64,000 nt of DNA from Streptomyces sp. NBC_00094 (GTDB lineage: Bacteria > Actinomycetota > Actinomycetes > Streptomycetales > Streptomycetaceae): positions 5,089,501 through 5,153,500 of the forward strand of contig NZ_JAPEMB010000001.1 in the NCBI RefSeq assembly GCF_026343125.1, in the 5' to 3' direction. Shown here piece after piece: positions 15,105 to 23,268 of this stretch. The notes under the pieces were generated by a model. That model saw only the letters and a list, made by a program, of their open reading frames with translations, was not told the origin of the DNA and searched no databases. The position numbers and the translations under genes were made by a program. Every line of letters begins with the position of its first letter. The stretch's first letter is position 1.

Positions 15105-16652
15105 ATGGATATGCAGACAGTCGTCCTCGGCACGTCCGGCACGACCCCGCAGGACGTCATCGACGTCGCCCGCCACGGCGCCCGCGTCGAGCTGTCGACC
15201 GAGGCCGTGCACGCCCTCGCCGCCGCCCGGGCCGTGATCGACGCGCTCGCCGCCAAGCCCGAGCCCGTCTACGGGGTCTCCACCGGCTTCGGCGCGCTCG
15301 CCACCCGGCACATCAGCCACGAGCTCCGTGCCCAGCTCCAGCGCAACATCGTCCGCTCGCACGCCGCCGGCATGGGCCCGCGCGTCGAGCGCGAGGTCGT
15401 GCGCGCGCTGATGTTCCTGCGGCTCAAGACCGTGGCCTCCGGCCACACCGGCGTCCGCCCCGAGGTCGCGCAGACCATGGCCGACGTCCTCAACGCCGGC
15501 ATCACCCCGGTCGTCCACGAGTACGGCTCCCTCGGCTGCTCCGGCGACCTCGCCCCGCTCTCCCACTGCGCGCTCGCCCTGATGGGCGAAGGCGACGCCG
15601 AGGGCCCCGACGGCGTGCTGAAGCCCGCCGGCGAGCTGCTCGCCGCACACGGCATCGCGCCCGTCGAGCTCAAGGAGAAGGAGGGCCTCGCCCTCCTCAA
15701 CGGCACCGACGGCATGCTCGGCATGCTGGTCATGGCCCTCGCCGACCTCGACACCCTCTACAAGTCGGCCGACATCACCGCCGCGCTCTCCCTCGAAGCC
15801 CTCCTCGGCACCGAGAAGGTCCTCGAACCCGAGCTGCACGCCATCCGCCCGCACCCGGGCCAGGCCGCCGCCGCCGCCAACATGCTGGCCGTGCTCAAGG
15901 GCTCCGGCCTCACCGGCCACGCCCTCGCCGGCGAGGCCCCCCGCGTCCAGGACGCCTACTCGGTGCGCTGCGCCCCGCAGGTCGCCGGCGCCGGCCGCGA
16001 CACCATGGCCCACGCCCGGCTCGTCGCCGAGCGCGAGCTCGCCGCAGCCGTCGACAACCCCGTCGTCCTCTCCGACGGCCGCGTCGCCTCCAACGGCAAC
16101 TTCCACGGCGCCCCCGTCGCGTACGTCCTCGACTTCCTCGCGATCGCCGCCGCCGACCTCGGCTCGATCGCCGAGCGCCGCACCGACCGCCTCCTCGACA
16201 AGAACCGCTCGCACGGACTGCCGCCGTTCCTCGCCGAGGACGCCGGCGTCGACTCGGGCCTGATGATCGCCCAGTACACGCAGGCCGCCCTGGTCAGCGA
16301 GATGAAGCGACTGGCCGTCCCGGCCTCCGCCGACTCCATCCCGTCCTCCGCGATGCAGGAGGACCACGTCTCCATGGGCTGGTCCGCCGCCCGCAAGCTG
16401 CGCACCGCGATCGGCAACCTCAACCGGATCATCGCGGTCGAGCTGTACGCCGCGACCCGTGGCATCGAGCTCCGTGAGGGCCTCACCCCGGCCCCCGCCT
16501 CCCAGGCCGCCATCGACGCGCTGCGCGCGGCCGGCGTCGAGGGCCCCGGCCCGGACCGGTTCCTCGCGCCCGACCTGGCCGCCGCCGACACCTTCGTACG
16601 GGAGGGGAAGCTGCTCGCCGCGGTGGAGCCGGTCACCGGCCCGCTGGCGTAA
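15105..16652 (+). CDS. hutH: Histidine ammonia-lyase
   Basis: Converts L-histidine to urocanate plus ammonia, the first step of histidine catabolism, in the cytoplasm. The 515-residue length is normal. Seen: YGVSTGFGAL near 52-61, the prosthetic-group segment GSLGCSGDLAPLSH near 140-153, EALLGTEKV, SVRCAPQVAG near 285, and ADSIPSSAMQEDHVSMGW near 410. The methylidene-imidazolone triad is Cys-Ser-Gly instead of the common Ala-Ser-Gly; I recall that Streptomyces HutH proteins share this. The start MDMQTVVLGTSG matches the S. coelicolor protein; a second ATG lies at 15111. It stands alone, without the other hut genes, as is usual in Streptomyces, and is followed by a strong terminator. Confidence 0.97.
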   Translation: MDMQTVVLGTSGTTPQDVIDVARHGARVELSTEAVHALAAARAVIDALAAKPEPVYGVSTGFGALATRHISHELRAQLQRNIVRSHAAGMGPRVEREVVRALMFLRLKTVASGHTGVRPEVAQTMADVLNAGITPVVHEYGSLGCSGDLAPLSHCALALMGEGDAEGPDGVLKPAGELLAAHGIAPVELKEKEGLALLNGTDGMLGMLVMALADLDTLYKSADITAALSLEALLGTEKVLEPELHAIRPHPGQAAAAANMLAVLKGSGLTGHALAGEAPRVQDAYSVRCAPQVAGAGRDTMAHARLVAERELAAAVDNPVVLSDGRVASNGNFHGAPVAYVLDFLAIAAADLGSIAERRTDRLLDKNRSHGLPPFLAEDAGVDSGLMIAQYTQAALVSEMKRLAVPASADSIPSSAMQEDHVSMGWSAARKLRTAIGNLNRIIAVELYAATRGIELREGLTPAPASQAAIDALRAAGVEGPGPDRFLAPDLAAADTFVREGKLLAAVEPVTGPLA

Positions 16653-16667
16653 CGAGCGACGCGGTAC

Positions 16668-16710
16668 GCGTGAGGGCCCGCCCCCGGATTCCGGGAGCGG
16701 GCCCTCACGC
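16668..16710 (+). terminator. hutH terminator
   Basis: A 14-bp perfect stem (GCGTGAGGGCCCGC / GCGGGCCCTCACGC) encloses a second small palindrome CCCGGATTCCGGG. It begins 15 bp after the hutH stop. Confidence 0.85.
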
Positions 16711-16720
16711 ACGTACGGAG

Positions 16721-16784
16721 GACGGGGCGTCAGGACGCCCGGCCACGCCGCGGACGGAGCGTCAGGACGCCCGGCCGCGCCGCT
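16721..16784. repeat. 32-bp tandem duplication spanning a stop codon
   Basis: Two 32-bp units (16721-16752 and 16753-16784) differ at 3 positions. The second contains the end of the LAETG protein, GRAS-stop, and the first repeats GRAS-stop downstream of it. It is the second case in this window of a tandem duplication across a stop codon. Confidence 0.7.
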
Positions 16785-17040
16785 GCATCGCCAGGGCCAC
16801 GAACCCCGCGCCGACCCCGAGGAACCCCGTCCCGCCGAGCAGGTACGGCGTGGTGTCCGGGTTCCCGGTCTCCGCGAGGCGGGCGTCGCCGCCCGTGCCC
16901 GGATCGTCCTCGATGATCCCGACCCCGACCCGCACACCGCCCGGTTCGTCGGTGGCGTTCGCGGACGGTACGAACCACAGGGCGCACAGCAGCGTCCCCG
17001 CCGCGGTGGCGGTCAGAAGTGGGCGTCGGGCGGCGGACAC
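16762..17040 (-). CDS. Small LAETG-sorted cell-wall protein
   Basis: A 92-residue exported protein. It has an N-terminal signal peptide (PLLTATAAGTLLCALWFVPS, cleavage likely after ANA), a short acidic/Gly-rich middle, then LAETG near 56-60, a hydrophobic segment (YLLGGTGFLGVGAGFVALAM) and a positively charged tail RRGRAS. LAxTG is the recognition motif of Streptomyces class E sortases, the enzymes that anchor long chaplins, so wall anchoring is inferred. The mature exposed part is only about 25 residues, unusually short. The GTG start at 17040 follows AAGGGGGA at a slightly long distance. It is convergent with hutH. Confidence 0.75.
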   Translation of the reverse strand: MSAARRPLLTATAAGTLLCALWFVPSANATDEPGGVRVGVGIIEDDPGTGGDARLAETGNPDTTPYLLGGTGFLGVGAGFVALAMQRRGRAS

Positions 17041-17151
17041 GGAAATTTCGATCCCCCTTGCGGAAACCGCGCGTCGGTAGGTGTCCCGATGCTAATGAAC
17101 ACAGCGGGTCGCGGGAAAGCCGAGAGCCCGCCGACCCCTACGCTCCGACTC

Positions 17152-17496
17152 ATGAGTACTTCCGAGACAGCGCGCTATGTACGGCTTCGTGTCGATGTGG
17201 TCCTGGAGATCGACGGCCCCGCCGAGCTGACCGAGGCCGCCGAGGGCCGCATCAACGGTGACGAGTTCATGCCCGAGGAGGATCGGGTGCAGGCCCGCGC
17301 CGCCGCCCGAGAGGACAGTGCCGAGGCCCTCGCCCATCTCGTCGAGCCCTTCGACCTGATCCGGGACGTCCCCGGGATCGAGATGGTCCAGGCGTCCTGG
17401 AGCACCGAGGAGATCGAGTACGACCCCGATGCGTTGGAGTGGGACCTCGGCGAGGAAGATGGGGACGAGGAAGAAGACGACGACGACCGGCCGTAG
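17152..17496 (+). CDS. Conserved hypothetical acidic protein
   Basis: A 114-residue cytoplasmic protein, MSTSETARYVRLRVDVVLEI onward, with no recognisable catalytic motif. The middle is helical and Glu/Ala-rich (AREDSAEALAHLVEPFDLIR). The last 25 residues are almost entirely Asp and Glu (EEDGDEEEDDDDRP), giving a very low pI. It runs in the same direction as the L,D-transpeptidase gene but is separated from it by a terminator, so it is probably a single-gene unit. I do not recognise a function. Confidence 0.75.
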   Translation: MSTSETARYVRLRVDVVLEIDGPAELTEAAEGRINGDEFMPEEDRVQARAAAREDSAEALAHLVEPFDLIRDVPGIEMVQASWSTEEIEYDPDALEWDLGEEDGDEEEDDDDRP

Positions 17497-17534
17497 GGGC
17501 GAGGACCAGCCGTAAGGCCGGAAGACACCCTGTT

Positions 17535-17567
17535 CAAAGGCCTCGGGACACCGTCCCGGGGCCTTTC
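17535..17567 (+). terminator. Terminator after the acidic hypothetical gene
   Basis: AAAGGCC and CGGGAC pair with GTCCCG and GGCCTTT around ACC, with a short T-run. It lies 39 bp after the stop at 17496. Confidence 0.7.
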
Positions 17568-17712
17568 GCGTGGCCCCGGGAACCGGACGCTCCACCCGTG
17601 CGTGTCGATCAGTGGTGTTCCCCACAAACCGCCCGGTTCCGGAACCGGACGGGGTGTCATGGGTATTTAAGTAAGCGTTGGCAGGGAATCGGCGACGATG
17701 GAGATGCGTGTG

Positions 17713-18969
17713 ATGACGGACGGCAAGCGCCGCAAGAGCCTGGCGGTCGCGGCCGCGGTGCTCGGCGGCGTATTGGTGCTCTCGGCGTGCAACGACGGCG
17801 AAAAGGGCGGCAGCGCCTCCGGTTCCGCGACGCCACAGTCCCAGGCCCAGGTCGACGAGGCGGCGGAGGCGGCGAAGACGTCGAAGGCGCAGATCACCAT
17901 CGCGCCCAAGGGCGGCGCGCAGAACGTGTCCATCAACAACGACGCCAAGGTCACCGTCACCGACGGCAAGCTCACCGAGGTCACCTTGACCTCCGCCGAA
18001 GGCACGAAGGTCAAGGGCGAGATAGCGGCCGACGGCCTCAGCTGGAAGCCGAGCGAGCAGCTCGAGCGCGCCACGGTCTACAAGATCGCGGCCACCGCCA
18101 CGGACACGGACGGCCTGGAGGCCCACGAGAACTCGTCCTTCACGACGGTCTCGAAGGCCAACAGCTTCATCGGGAACTTCACCCCCGAGGACGGCTCGAC
18201 CGTCGGCGTCGGCATGCCCGTCTCGATCAACTTCAACAAGGCGATCACCGACAAGGCGGCCGTCCAGGGCGGCATCACCGTCACCTCCAGCACCGGACAG
18301 GAGGTCGTCGGGCACTGGTTCAACGCCCAGCGCCTCGACTTCCGCCCCGACGACTACTGGACCGAGGGCTCGACCGTCACGCTCAAGCTGGACCTCGACG
18401 GCGTCGAGGGCGCCGACGGCGTCTTCGGCGTCCAGCAGAAGACCGTCACCTTCAAGATCGGCCGCAACCAGGTCTCCACCGTCGACGTCGCCACCAAGAC
18501 CATGACGGTCACCCAGGACGGCAAGACGATCAAGACCATCCCGATCTCCGCCGGCTCCCCGGAGAACCCGACCTACAACGGTCAGATGGTGATCTCCGAG
18601 AAGTTCAAGGAGACCCGGATGAACGGCGCCACCGTCGGCTTCACCGACGACGACGGCAAGGGCGAGTACGACATCAAGGACGTGCCGCACGCCATGCGCC
18701 TGTCGACGTCCGGCACCTTCATCCACGGCAACTACTGGGGCGCGGACTCGATCTTCGGCTCGGCCAACACCAGCCACGGCTGCGTCGGCCTGAACGACGC
18801 CAAGGGCGCCGGCGACCCGAACCAGCAGGCCGCCTGGCTCTTCGACCACTCGATCGTCGGTGACGTCGTGATCGTCAAGAACTCCAAGGACAAGACGATC
18901 GCCCCCGACAACGGCCTCAACGGCTGGAACATGAGCTGGGCGGACTGGAAGGCCGGCTCGGCGGTCTGA
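17713..18969 (+). CDS. L,D-transpeptidase lipoprotein
   Basis: A 418-residue enzyme that makes 3-3 cross-links in peptidoglycan. The N-terminus has a lipoprotein signal (RRKSLAVAAAVLGGVLVLSA-C) with lipobox LSAC, so it is anchored to the outer face of the membrane. Two Ig-like domains follow (about 50-240). The YkuD catalytic domain (about 250-380) has HGNYWG and the active-site SHGCVGLN near 345. A C-terminal Trp-containing segment (NGLNGWNMSWADWKAG) is typical of actinobacterial Ldt. Starts at 17698 or 17704 are in frame, but GGAG at 17700 suits 17713. It corresponds in position to SCO4934 as I recall. Confidence 0.93.
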   Translation: MTDGKRRKSLAVAAAVLGGVLVLSACNDGEKGGSASGSATPQSQAQVDEAAEAAKTSKAQITIAPKGGAQNVSINNDAKVTVTDGKLTEVTLTSAEGTKVKGEIAADGLSWKPSEQLERATVYKIAATATDTDGLEAHENSSFTTVSKANSFIGNFTPEDGSTVGVGMPVSINFNKAITDKAAVQGGITVTSSTGQEVVGHWFNAQRLDFRPDDYWTEGSTVTLKLDLDGVEGADGVFGVQQKTVTFKIGRNQVSTVDVATKTMTVTQDGKTIKTIPISAGSPENPTYNGQMVISEKFKETRMNGATVGFTDDDGKGEYDIKDVPHAMRLSTSGTFIHGNYWGADSIFGSANTSHGCVGLNDAKGAGDPNQQAAWLFDHSIVGDVVIVKNSKDKTIAPDNGLNGWNMSWADWKAGSAV

Positions 18970-18990
18970 TCCGCACCCCGGTCGTACGCG

Positions 18991-19022
18991 AAAGGGCCCC
19001 CTCCACGAGGAGGGGGCCCTTT
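18991..19022. terminator. Bidirectional terminator
   Basis: AAAGGGCCCCCTCC, loop ACGA, GGAGGGGGCCCTTT: a perfect 14-bp stem with A and T runs on its two sides. It separates the converging L,D-transpeptidase and XRE/MmyB genes. Confidence 0.9.
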
Positions 19023-19047
19023 GCGCTACGACCGCCCCTGCCCGCCG

Positions 19048-19917
19048 CTACGCCTTCCGTACGTCGGAGGGCTCGTCCACACCCCACTGCGCGAGCAGCC
19101 GCAGCGCGTCCGCCGAGGCCGACCCCGGCTCCGCGTGGTACGTCACCAGCACCAGGTCGGGATCGTCCCCGGCCACCTTCAGCGACTCGTACGACAGCGT
19201 CATCTCACCCACCAGCGGATGCCGCAGCCGCTTCGTGCCGTGCCCCTTGTCGGTCACCGTGTGCGCCGCCCACAGCGAGCGGAACTCCTCGCTCTTCACC
19301 GACAGCTCGCCCACGAGCGCGAGCAGCTGCGGATCGTCCGGATAGCAGCCCGCGTACAGCCGCAGCACGCTCACGACCTCGATCGCCTTGCACTCCCAGT
19401 CGATGTACAGGTCGCGCGCGTTCGGATCACGGAAGATCATCCGGGCCATGTTCCGCTCGTCCGGCTCCCACGCCGCGAAGTCACCGAGCAGCGCCCGCGC
19501 CATCCGGTTCCAGGCCAGGATGTCGAGACGGCGACCCAGGACGAAGGCCGGCACCCCGTCCATCGAGTCGAGAAGGTGCGCGAGCCCCGGCCGGACCCGC
19601 TGCGGACGCGCGATCGCCGCCCGCTGCCGCTTCTTCACCGTCGGCTTCGCCAGATGCGTCAGATGCGCCCGCTCGGTGTCGCTGAGCCGCAGCGCCCGCG
19701 CGATCGCGTCCAGCACCTCCATGGACACGTTCCGGCCGTTGCCCTGTTCGAGACGCGTGTAGTACGCCACCGACACCCCGGCCAGCTGCGCCAGCTCCTC
19801 CCGGCGCAGCCCCGGGACGCGCCGGTGCCGCCCGAACTCGGGCAACCCCACGTCCTGCGGCTTCAGCCGGGCCCGCCGGGAGCGGAGGAATTCGCTGAGT
19901 TCGGCACTGAGGTCCAT
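19048..19917 (-). CDS. XRE-family regulator with MmyB-like ligand domain
   Basis: A 289-residue transcription factor. The N-terminal helix-turn-helix spans about 10-75 (RRVPGLRREELAQLAGVSVA, YYTRLEQGNGRNVS). The C-terminal MmyB-like domain (about 110-275) has the family landmarks LDILAWNRMARALLGDF and RDPNARDLYIDWECKA and ends in LLAQWGVDEP. This family commonly sits divergent from an oxidoreductase gene that it controls. Here it is divergent from an alcohol dehydrogenase at 20047, with 129 bp between them. The ATG at 19917 is the family-typical MDLSAELSEFLRSRR start. The domain has been proposed to bind fatty acids; its ligand here is unknown. Confidence 0.92.
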   Translation of the reverse strand: MDLSAELSEFLRSRRARLKPQDVGLPEFGRHRRVPGLRREELAQLAGVSVAYYTRLEQGNGRNVSMEVLDAIARALRLSDTERAHLTHLAKPTVKKRQRAAIARPQRVRPGLAHLLDSMDGVPAFVLGRRLDILAWNRMARALLGDFAAWEPDERNMARMIFRDPNARDLYIDWECKAIEVVSVLRLYAGCYPDDPQLLALVGELSVKSEEFRSLWAAHTVTDKGHGTKRLRHPLVGEMTLSYESLKVAGDDPDLVLVTYHAEPGSASADALRLLAQWGVDEPSDVRKA

Positions 19918-20046
19918 ACGACCCCATTATCGGCGCGGAGACGGGCGGACGGACGGACGTTCCTGACCCTGCCAGTGGTAGGCACGCCGGACGTAGGCAG
20001 AACAGGTGCCTGGGTGATGTCCGAGACCTCGGGCAGTCTGGGACCC

Positions 20047-21099
20047 ATGACCACGAACGTCACCACCGTCCCCGCCTACGCCGCCCCCTCCGCGAACGCT
20101 CCGCTGGAGCGCACCACCGTGCCGCGCCGCCCCGTCGGCGAGCACGACGTCCTCATCGAGATCAAGTACTCCGGCATCTGCCACTCCGACATCCACCAGG
20201 CGCGCGACGGCTGGGGCGAGGGCATCTTCCCGATGGTCCCCGGCCACGAGATCGCCGGCATCGTCACGGAGGCCGGCCCGGGGGTCAGCCGCTTCCGGGT
20301 CGGTGACCGGGTCGGCGTCGGCTGCTTCGTCGACTCCTGCCGGGAGTGCGCGTACTGCCTGCAGGGCCTGGAGCAGTACTGCACGCAGGGCGGGACGGGG
20401 ACGTACAACGCGCTCGACAAGAACGGCGAGCCGACCTACGGCGGCTACTCCACCCACATCGTCGTCGACGAGAACTACACCCTGCGCATCCCCGAGGGCA
20501 TCGGCCTCGACGAGGCCGCGCCCTTGCTCTGCGCGGGCATCACGCTCTACTCGCCGCTCGCCCACTGGCAGGCGGGCCCGGGCAAGAAGGTCGCGATCGT
20601 CGGCCTCGGCGGCCTCGGCCACATGGGCGTCAAGATCGCCCACGCGCTCGGCGCCGAGGTGACCGTGCTCAGCCAGTCGCTGAAGAAGCAGGAGGACGGG
20701 CTGAAGCTGGGCGCGGACCACTTCCACGCGACGAGCGACCCGGAGACCTTCACCCGGCTCGCCGGCACCTTCGACCTGATCATCTCCACCGTCTCCGCAC
20801 CGCTGGACTTCGGCGCCTACCTGAGCCTGGTCAAGACGGACGGCGCCCTGATCAACGTCGGCGCCCCCGAGGAGCCCGTCGCGCTCAACCTCTTCTCCCT
20901 CATCGGCGGCCGCAAGACCCTGGCCGGCTCGATGATCGGCGGCATAGCCGAGACGCAGGAGATGCTCGACTTCTGCGCCGAGCACGGCCTGGGCGCCGAG
21001 ATCGAGGTCATCGGCGCGGACCGGATCAACGAGGCGTACGAGCGGGTCATCGCGAGCGACGTCCGCTACCGCTTCGTGATCGACGCGTCGACGATCTGA
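20047..21099 (+). CDS. NAD(P)-dependent zinc alcohol dehydrogenase (YahK/AdhC type)
   Basis: A 350-residue medium-chain dehydrogenase of the cinnamyl-alcohol/aldehyde-reductase branch, reducing aldehydes with NADPH in the cytoplasm. Zinc ligands are visible: the catalytic site in SGICHSDIH (about 40) and GHEIAGIV (about 67), and the structural-zinc cysteines in CFVDSCRECAYCLQGLEQYC. The Rossmann motif GLGGLGHMGVK is near 185. It begins MTTNVTTVPAYAAPSANAPL at the ATG 129 bp from the divergent MmyB-type regulator, which probably represses it. In this branch the residue after the Rossmann core (VLSQS) suits NADP. The natural substrate cannot be told. Confidence 0.93.
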   Translation: MTTNVTTVPAYAAPSANAPLERTTVPRRPVGEHDVLIEIKYSGICHSDIHQARDGWGEGIFPMVPGHEIAGIVTEAGPGVSRFRVGDRVGVGCFVDSCRECAYCLQGLEQYCTQGGTGTYNALDKNGEPTYGGYSTHIVVDENYTLRIPEGIGLDEAAPLLCAGITLYSPLAHWQAGPGKKVAIVGLGGLGHMGVKIAHALGAEVTVLSQSLKKQEDGLKLGADHFHATSDPETFTRLAGTFDLIISTVSAPLDFGAYLSLVKTDGALINVGAPEEPVALNLFSLIGGRKTLAGSMIGGIAETQEMLDFCAEHGLGAEIEVIGADRINEAYERVIASDVRYRFVIDASTI

Positions 21100-21174
21100 C
21101 CCCTGCGTCCGGAGTCCCGGGGCATGACGTCAGGGGTAATCGACCCGCGCGCCGTGCCCCGGCAGGCTGGTCCC

Positions 21175-21534
21175 ATGACCGCATACGCGATGGCCAACCT
21201 GCACCCGAAGCCCGTCCTCGACGAGGAGGTCTTCACCTACATGGAGCGCATCCAGGCCACCCTGGACCCCTTCGGCGGCCGCTTCCTCGTCCACGGCGCC
21301 CCCGACCGCGAGGTAGTGGAGGGCGCCTGGCCCGGCCGCCTCGTACTCCTCGGCTTCCCGACGTACGAGAACGCCAAGGCCTGGTACGCCTCCGAGGCGT
21401 ACCAGGCCCTCATCCCGCTCCGCGCCCGCCACATCCCGGGGGACGTCCTCCTGATCGACGGCGTCCCCGAGAACTACGACCCGGCGGCGACGGCGGCCCT
21501 GCTGCGCGGGGCGGCGACCGACCAGGTCCGGTAG
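21175..21534 (+). CDS. DUF1330 family protein
   Basis: A 119-residue single-domain protein with a dimeric alpha/beta-barrel (ferredoxin-like) pattern: MTAYAMANLHPKPVLDEEVF, FGGRFLVHGAPDREVVEGAW, GRLVLLGFPTYENAKAWYAS and AYQALIPLRARHIPGDVLLI. The family has no proven activity. The ATG at 21175 fits the domain start; an upstream ATG at 21124 would add 17 unrelated residues. It follows the alcohol dehydrogenase by 75 bp and may share its transcript. Confidence 0.85.
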   Translation: MTAYAMANLHPKPVLDEEVFTYMERIQATLDPFGGRFLVHGAPDREVVEGAWPGRLVLLGFPTYENAKAWYASEAYQALIPLRARHIPGDVLLIDGVPENYDPAATAALLRGAATDQVR

Positions 21535-21576
21535 TCCGGCAGTTCTATTCCAGGTACTGCTGACTACACCAGTTCT

Positions 21577-21609
21577 CTTTGCGTAGCATTACTGATGCTC
21601 TTCGCAAAG
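21577..21609 (+). promoter_or_regulatory. Hairpin over the first ATG of the integrase gene
   Basis: CTTTGCG-T-AGCAT-TACTG-ATGCT-CTT-CGCAAAG forms two stacked stems. The in-frame ATG at 21595 is buried in the ATGCT arm. The palindrome may be an integrase-binding or att-related site, or may sequester the upstream start. Confidence 0.45.
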
Positions 21610-21618
21610 GGGTGGGAA

Positions 21619-23103
21619 ATGGACGAAGCGACGCCGGTGATCCCGGTGGTCTCGTACGCGCGTATCTCCGCCGACACGGCCAGAGATGGTCACGGTGTCG
21701 AGGACCAGCACAAGGTCAACGAGGAGACGGCGGCCCGCCTCGGCTGGACGATCGTGCGCCGCTACACCGACAACGACTTGTCGGCGGCCAAGGCGGCGGT
21801 GGTGCGCCCGGACTTCGAGGCCATGGTGAAGGTGCTCAAGTCGGGACACATGCCGGACGGGCAGCCCGTGCGCGGCGTCATCGTGGTCGCGGACGACCGG
21901 CTCACACGCAGGGCGGGCGATTACGAGCGGTTCGTGGACGCGCTCACGTACGAGGAGGGGCGGCTGTACGCAGACGCCAAGGGGTCGAAGAACCTCTACA
22001 GCGAGGATGTGGAGTCCATGGGGCTCTTCGGCGTCGTCATCTCCAAGATGGAGGTGCGCAAGATGCAGCGGCGTGCGCGCCGCTCGCACCGCGCTCGCGC
22101 CGAGCTGGGCATCCCGGTGGGCGGAAAGCGCCCGTTCGGCTGGAAGGGCGACAAACTCACCCTGGAGCCCGAGGAGGCAGCGTGGCTGGCGAAGGCCGCC
22201 CGTGAGGTGATCGCCGGCAAGTCGCTTCACTCGATCCTGCGTGAGTGGCAGGAGGCCGGCGTCCGCACGATCAACGACAAGGAGTGGGCGAGCCGCTCGC
22301 TCAAGCTCGCCTTGTGGAACCCGCGCCTCTGCGGCTGGCGGAAACACCATGGCGAGCTGGTGCGCGACGTCAACGGCGTGCCTGTCGTCGGTCTCTGGGA
22401 GCCCGTCATCACGCCCAAGGAGTGGATGGCCATCGACGCTGTCTTCTCGGCCCGTATCGGCCCCAACGTCAAGGCTGACGGGACGGTCACGGACTACCGC
22501 ACCCCGTCGTACCTACTGACGGGAATCCTTCGGTGTGGAAAGCCGGGTTCGGACGGCCGGATCTGTGACTCGCCCCTCCGGGCGACCGCGCGGGCGGACC
22601 TCTCCGGGGGGTACCTCTACCAGTGCCCCAGTAAAGAAATGGGCGGATGCGGGGGCATCGGGCGTAACGGCGCCAAGATCGACGAATTCATCGGGGAGGC
22701 CGTGCTCGCGAAGCTGGAAGAGAGGGCGGCCAGGGCGACGTGCACCGACGAGAAGTGGGGAGGGGAAGAAGAGCTGGACCGCCTGATGACCAAGCAGCGC
22801 AAGTTGCTCCAGGCATGGCAGGAAGACCAGGTCTCGGATGAGCTCTTCTTTCCCGAGAACCGGAATATGGAAGCGCGCGTCAAGGAACTCCGTGCGGACA
22901 GGGCGCGTCACGCCCTGAGCCGGCAGCGGGCCGCCGAAGTCACTGGCGACGTACGCGAACACTGGACTTCGGGACGACTGGACCTGACCCAGAAGCGTGC
23001 GCTGATCCGGGAAGTGCTGCACGCGGTGATCGTGCTGCCGGTGGGGGGCGGAGGCCGCCGCCCGTTCAATCCTGACCTGCTGGTCCCGAAGTGGCGGGAC
23101 TGA
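21619..23103 (+). CDS. Large serine recombinase (integrase)
   Basis: A 494-residue site-specific recombinase. The catalytic N-terminal domain starts MDEATPVIPVVSYARISADT with the nucleophile Ser in YARIS, followed by GVEDQHKVNEE and the VVADDRLTRRAGDYERFV segment. The recombinase domain (about 160-260) is followed by a zinc-ribbon-like region with RCGKPGSDGRICDS and YQCPSKEMGGCGG, then a helical stretch and a C-terminal region ending LLVPKWRD. ATG 21619 is preferred over 21595, which lies inside a hairpin. No excisionase, replication or transfer gene is next to it; the flanks are ordinary chromosomal genes. It is therefore a solitary integrase, probably left from an integrated phage or plasmid. 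No clear flanking att repeat was found. Confidence 0.9.
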   Translation: MDEATPVIPVVSYARISADTARDGHGVEDQHKVNEETAARLGWTIVRRYTDNDLSAAKAAVVRPDFEAMVKVLKSGHMPDGQPVRGVIVVADDRLTRRAGDYERFVDALTYEEGRLYADAKGSKNLYSEDVESMGLFGVVISKMEVRKMQRRARRSHRARAELGIPVGGKRPFGWKGDKLTLEPEEAAWLAKAAREVIAGKSLHSILREWQEAGVRTINDKEWASRSLKLALWNPRLCGWRKHHGELVRDVNGVPVVGLWEPVITPKEWMAIDAVFSARIGPNVKADGTVTDYRTPSYLLTGILRCGKPGSDGRICDSPLRATARADLSGGYLYQCPSKEMGGCGGIGRNGAKIDEFIGEAVLAKLEERAARATCTDEKWGGEEELDRLMTKQRKLLQAWQEDQVSDELFFPENRNMEARVKELRADRARHALSRQRAAEVTGDVREHWTSGRLDLTQKRALIREVLHAVIVLPVGGGGRRPFNPDLLVPKWRD

Positions 23104-23125
23104 AGGGGGAGGCGAAACGGAAAGA

Positions 23126-23149
23126 GGCACCAGCCATCTGGCTGGCGCC
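23126..23149 (+). terminator. Integrase terminator
   Basis: GGC-A-CCAGCC, loop ATCT, GGCTGG-C-GCC begins 23 bp after the integrase stop. Confidence 0.6.
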
Positions 23150-23198
23150 CCCTAGTCCCGAGTGCATCGTCCGGCGCGTATGTACCGCGGAACGTGAG

Positions 23199-23220
23199 GC
23201 CGACGGGCGGACCCGTCGGC
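23199..23220. terminator. Second hairpin between integrase and msrA
   Basis: GCCGACGGG, loop CGGA, CCCGTCGGC: a perfect 9-bp stem, 49 bp beyond the msrA stop on the minus strand. It is probably the msrA terminator. Confidence 0.55.
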
Positions 23221-23268
23221 CGGCGTTCTCGCCACGGCCGCGCCGGCAGCTCGGGGATCAGGTCAGGG

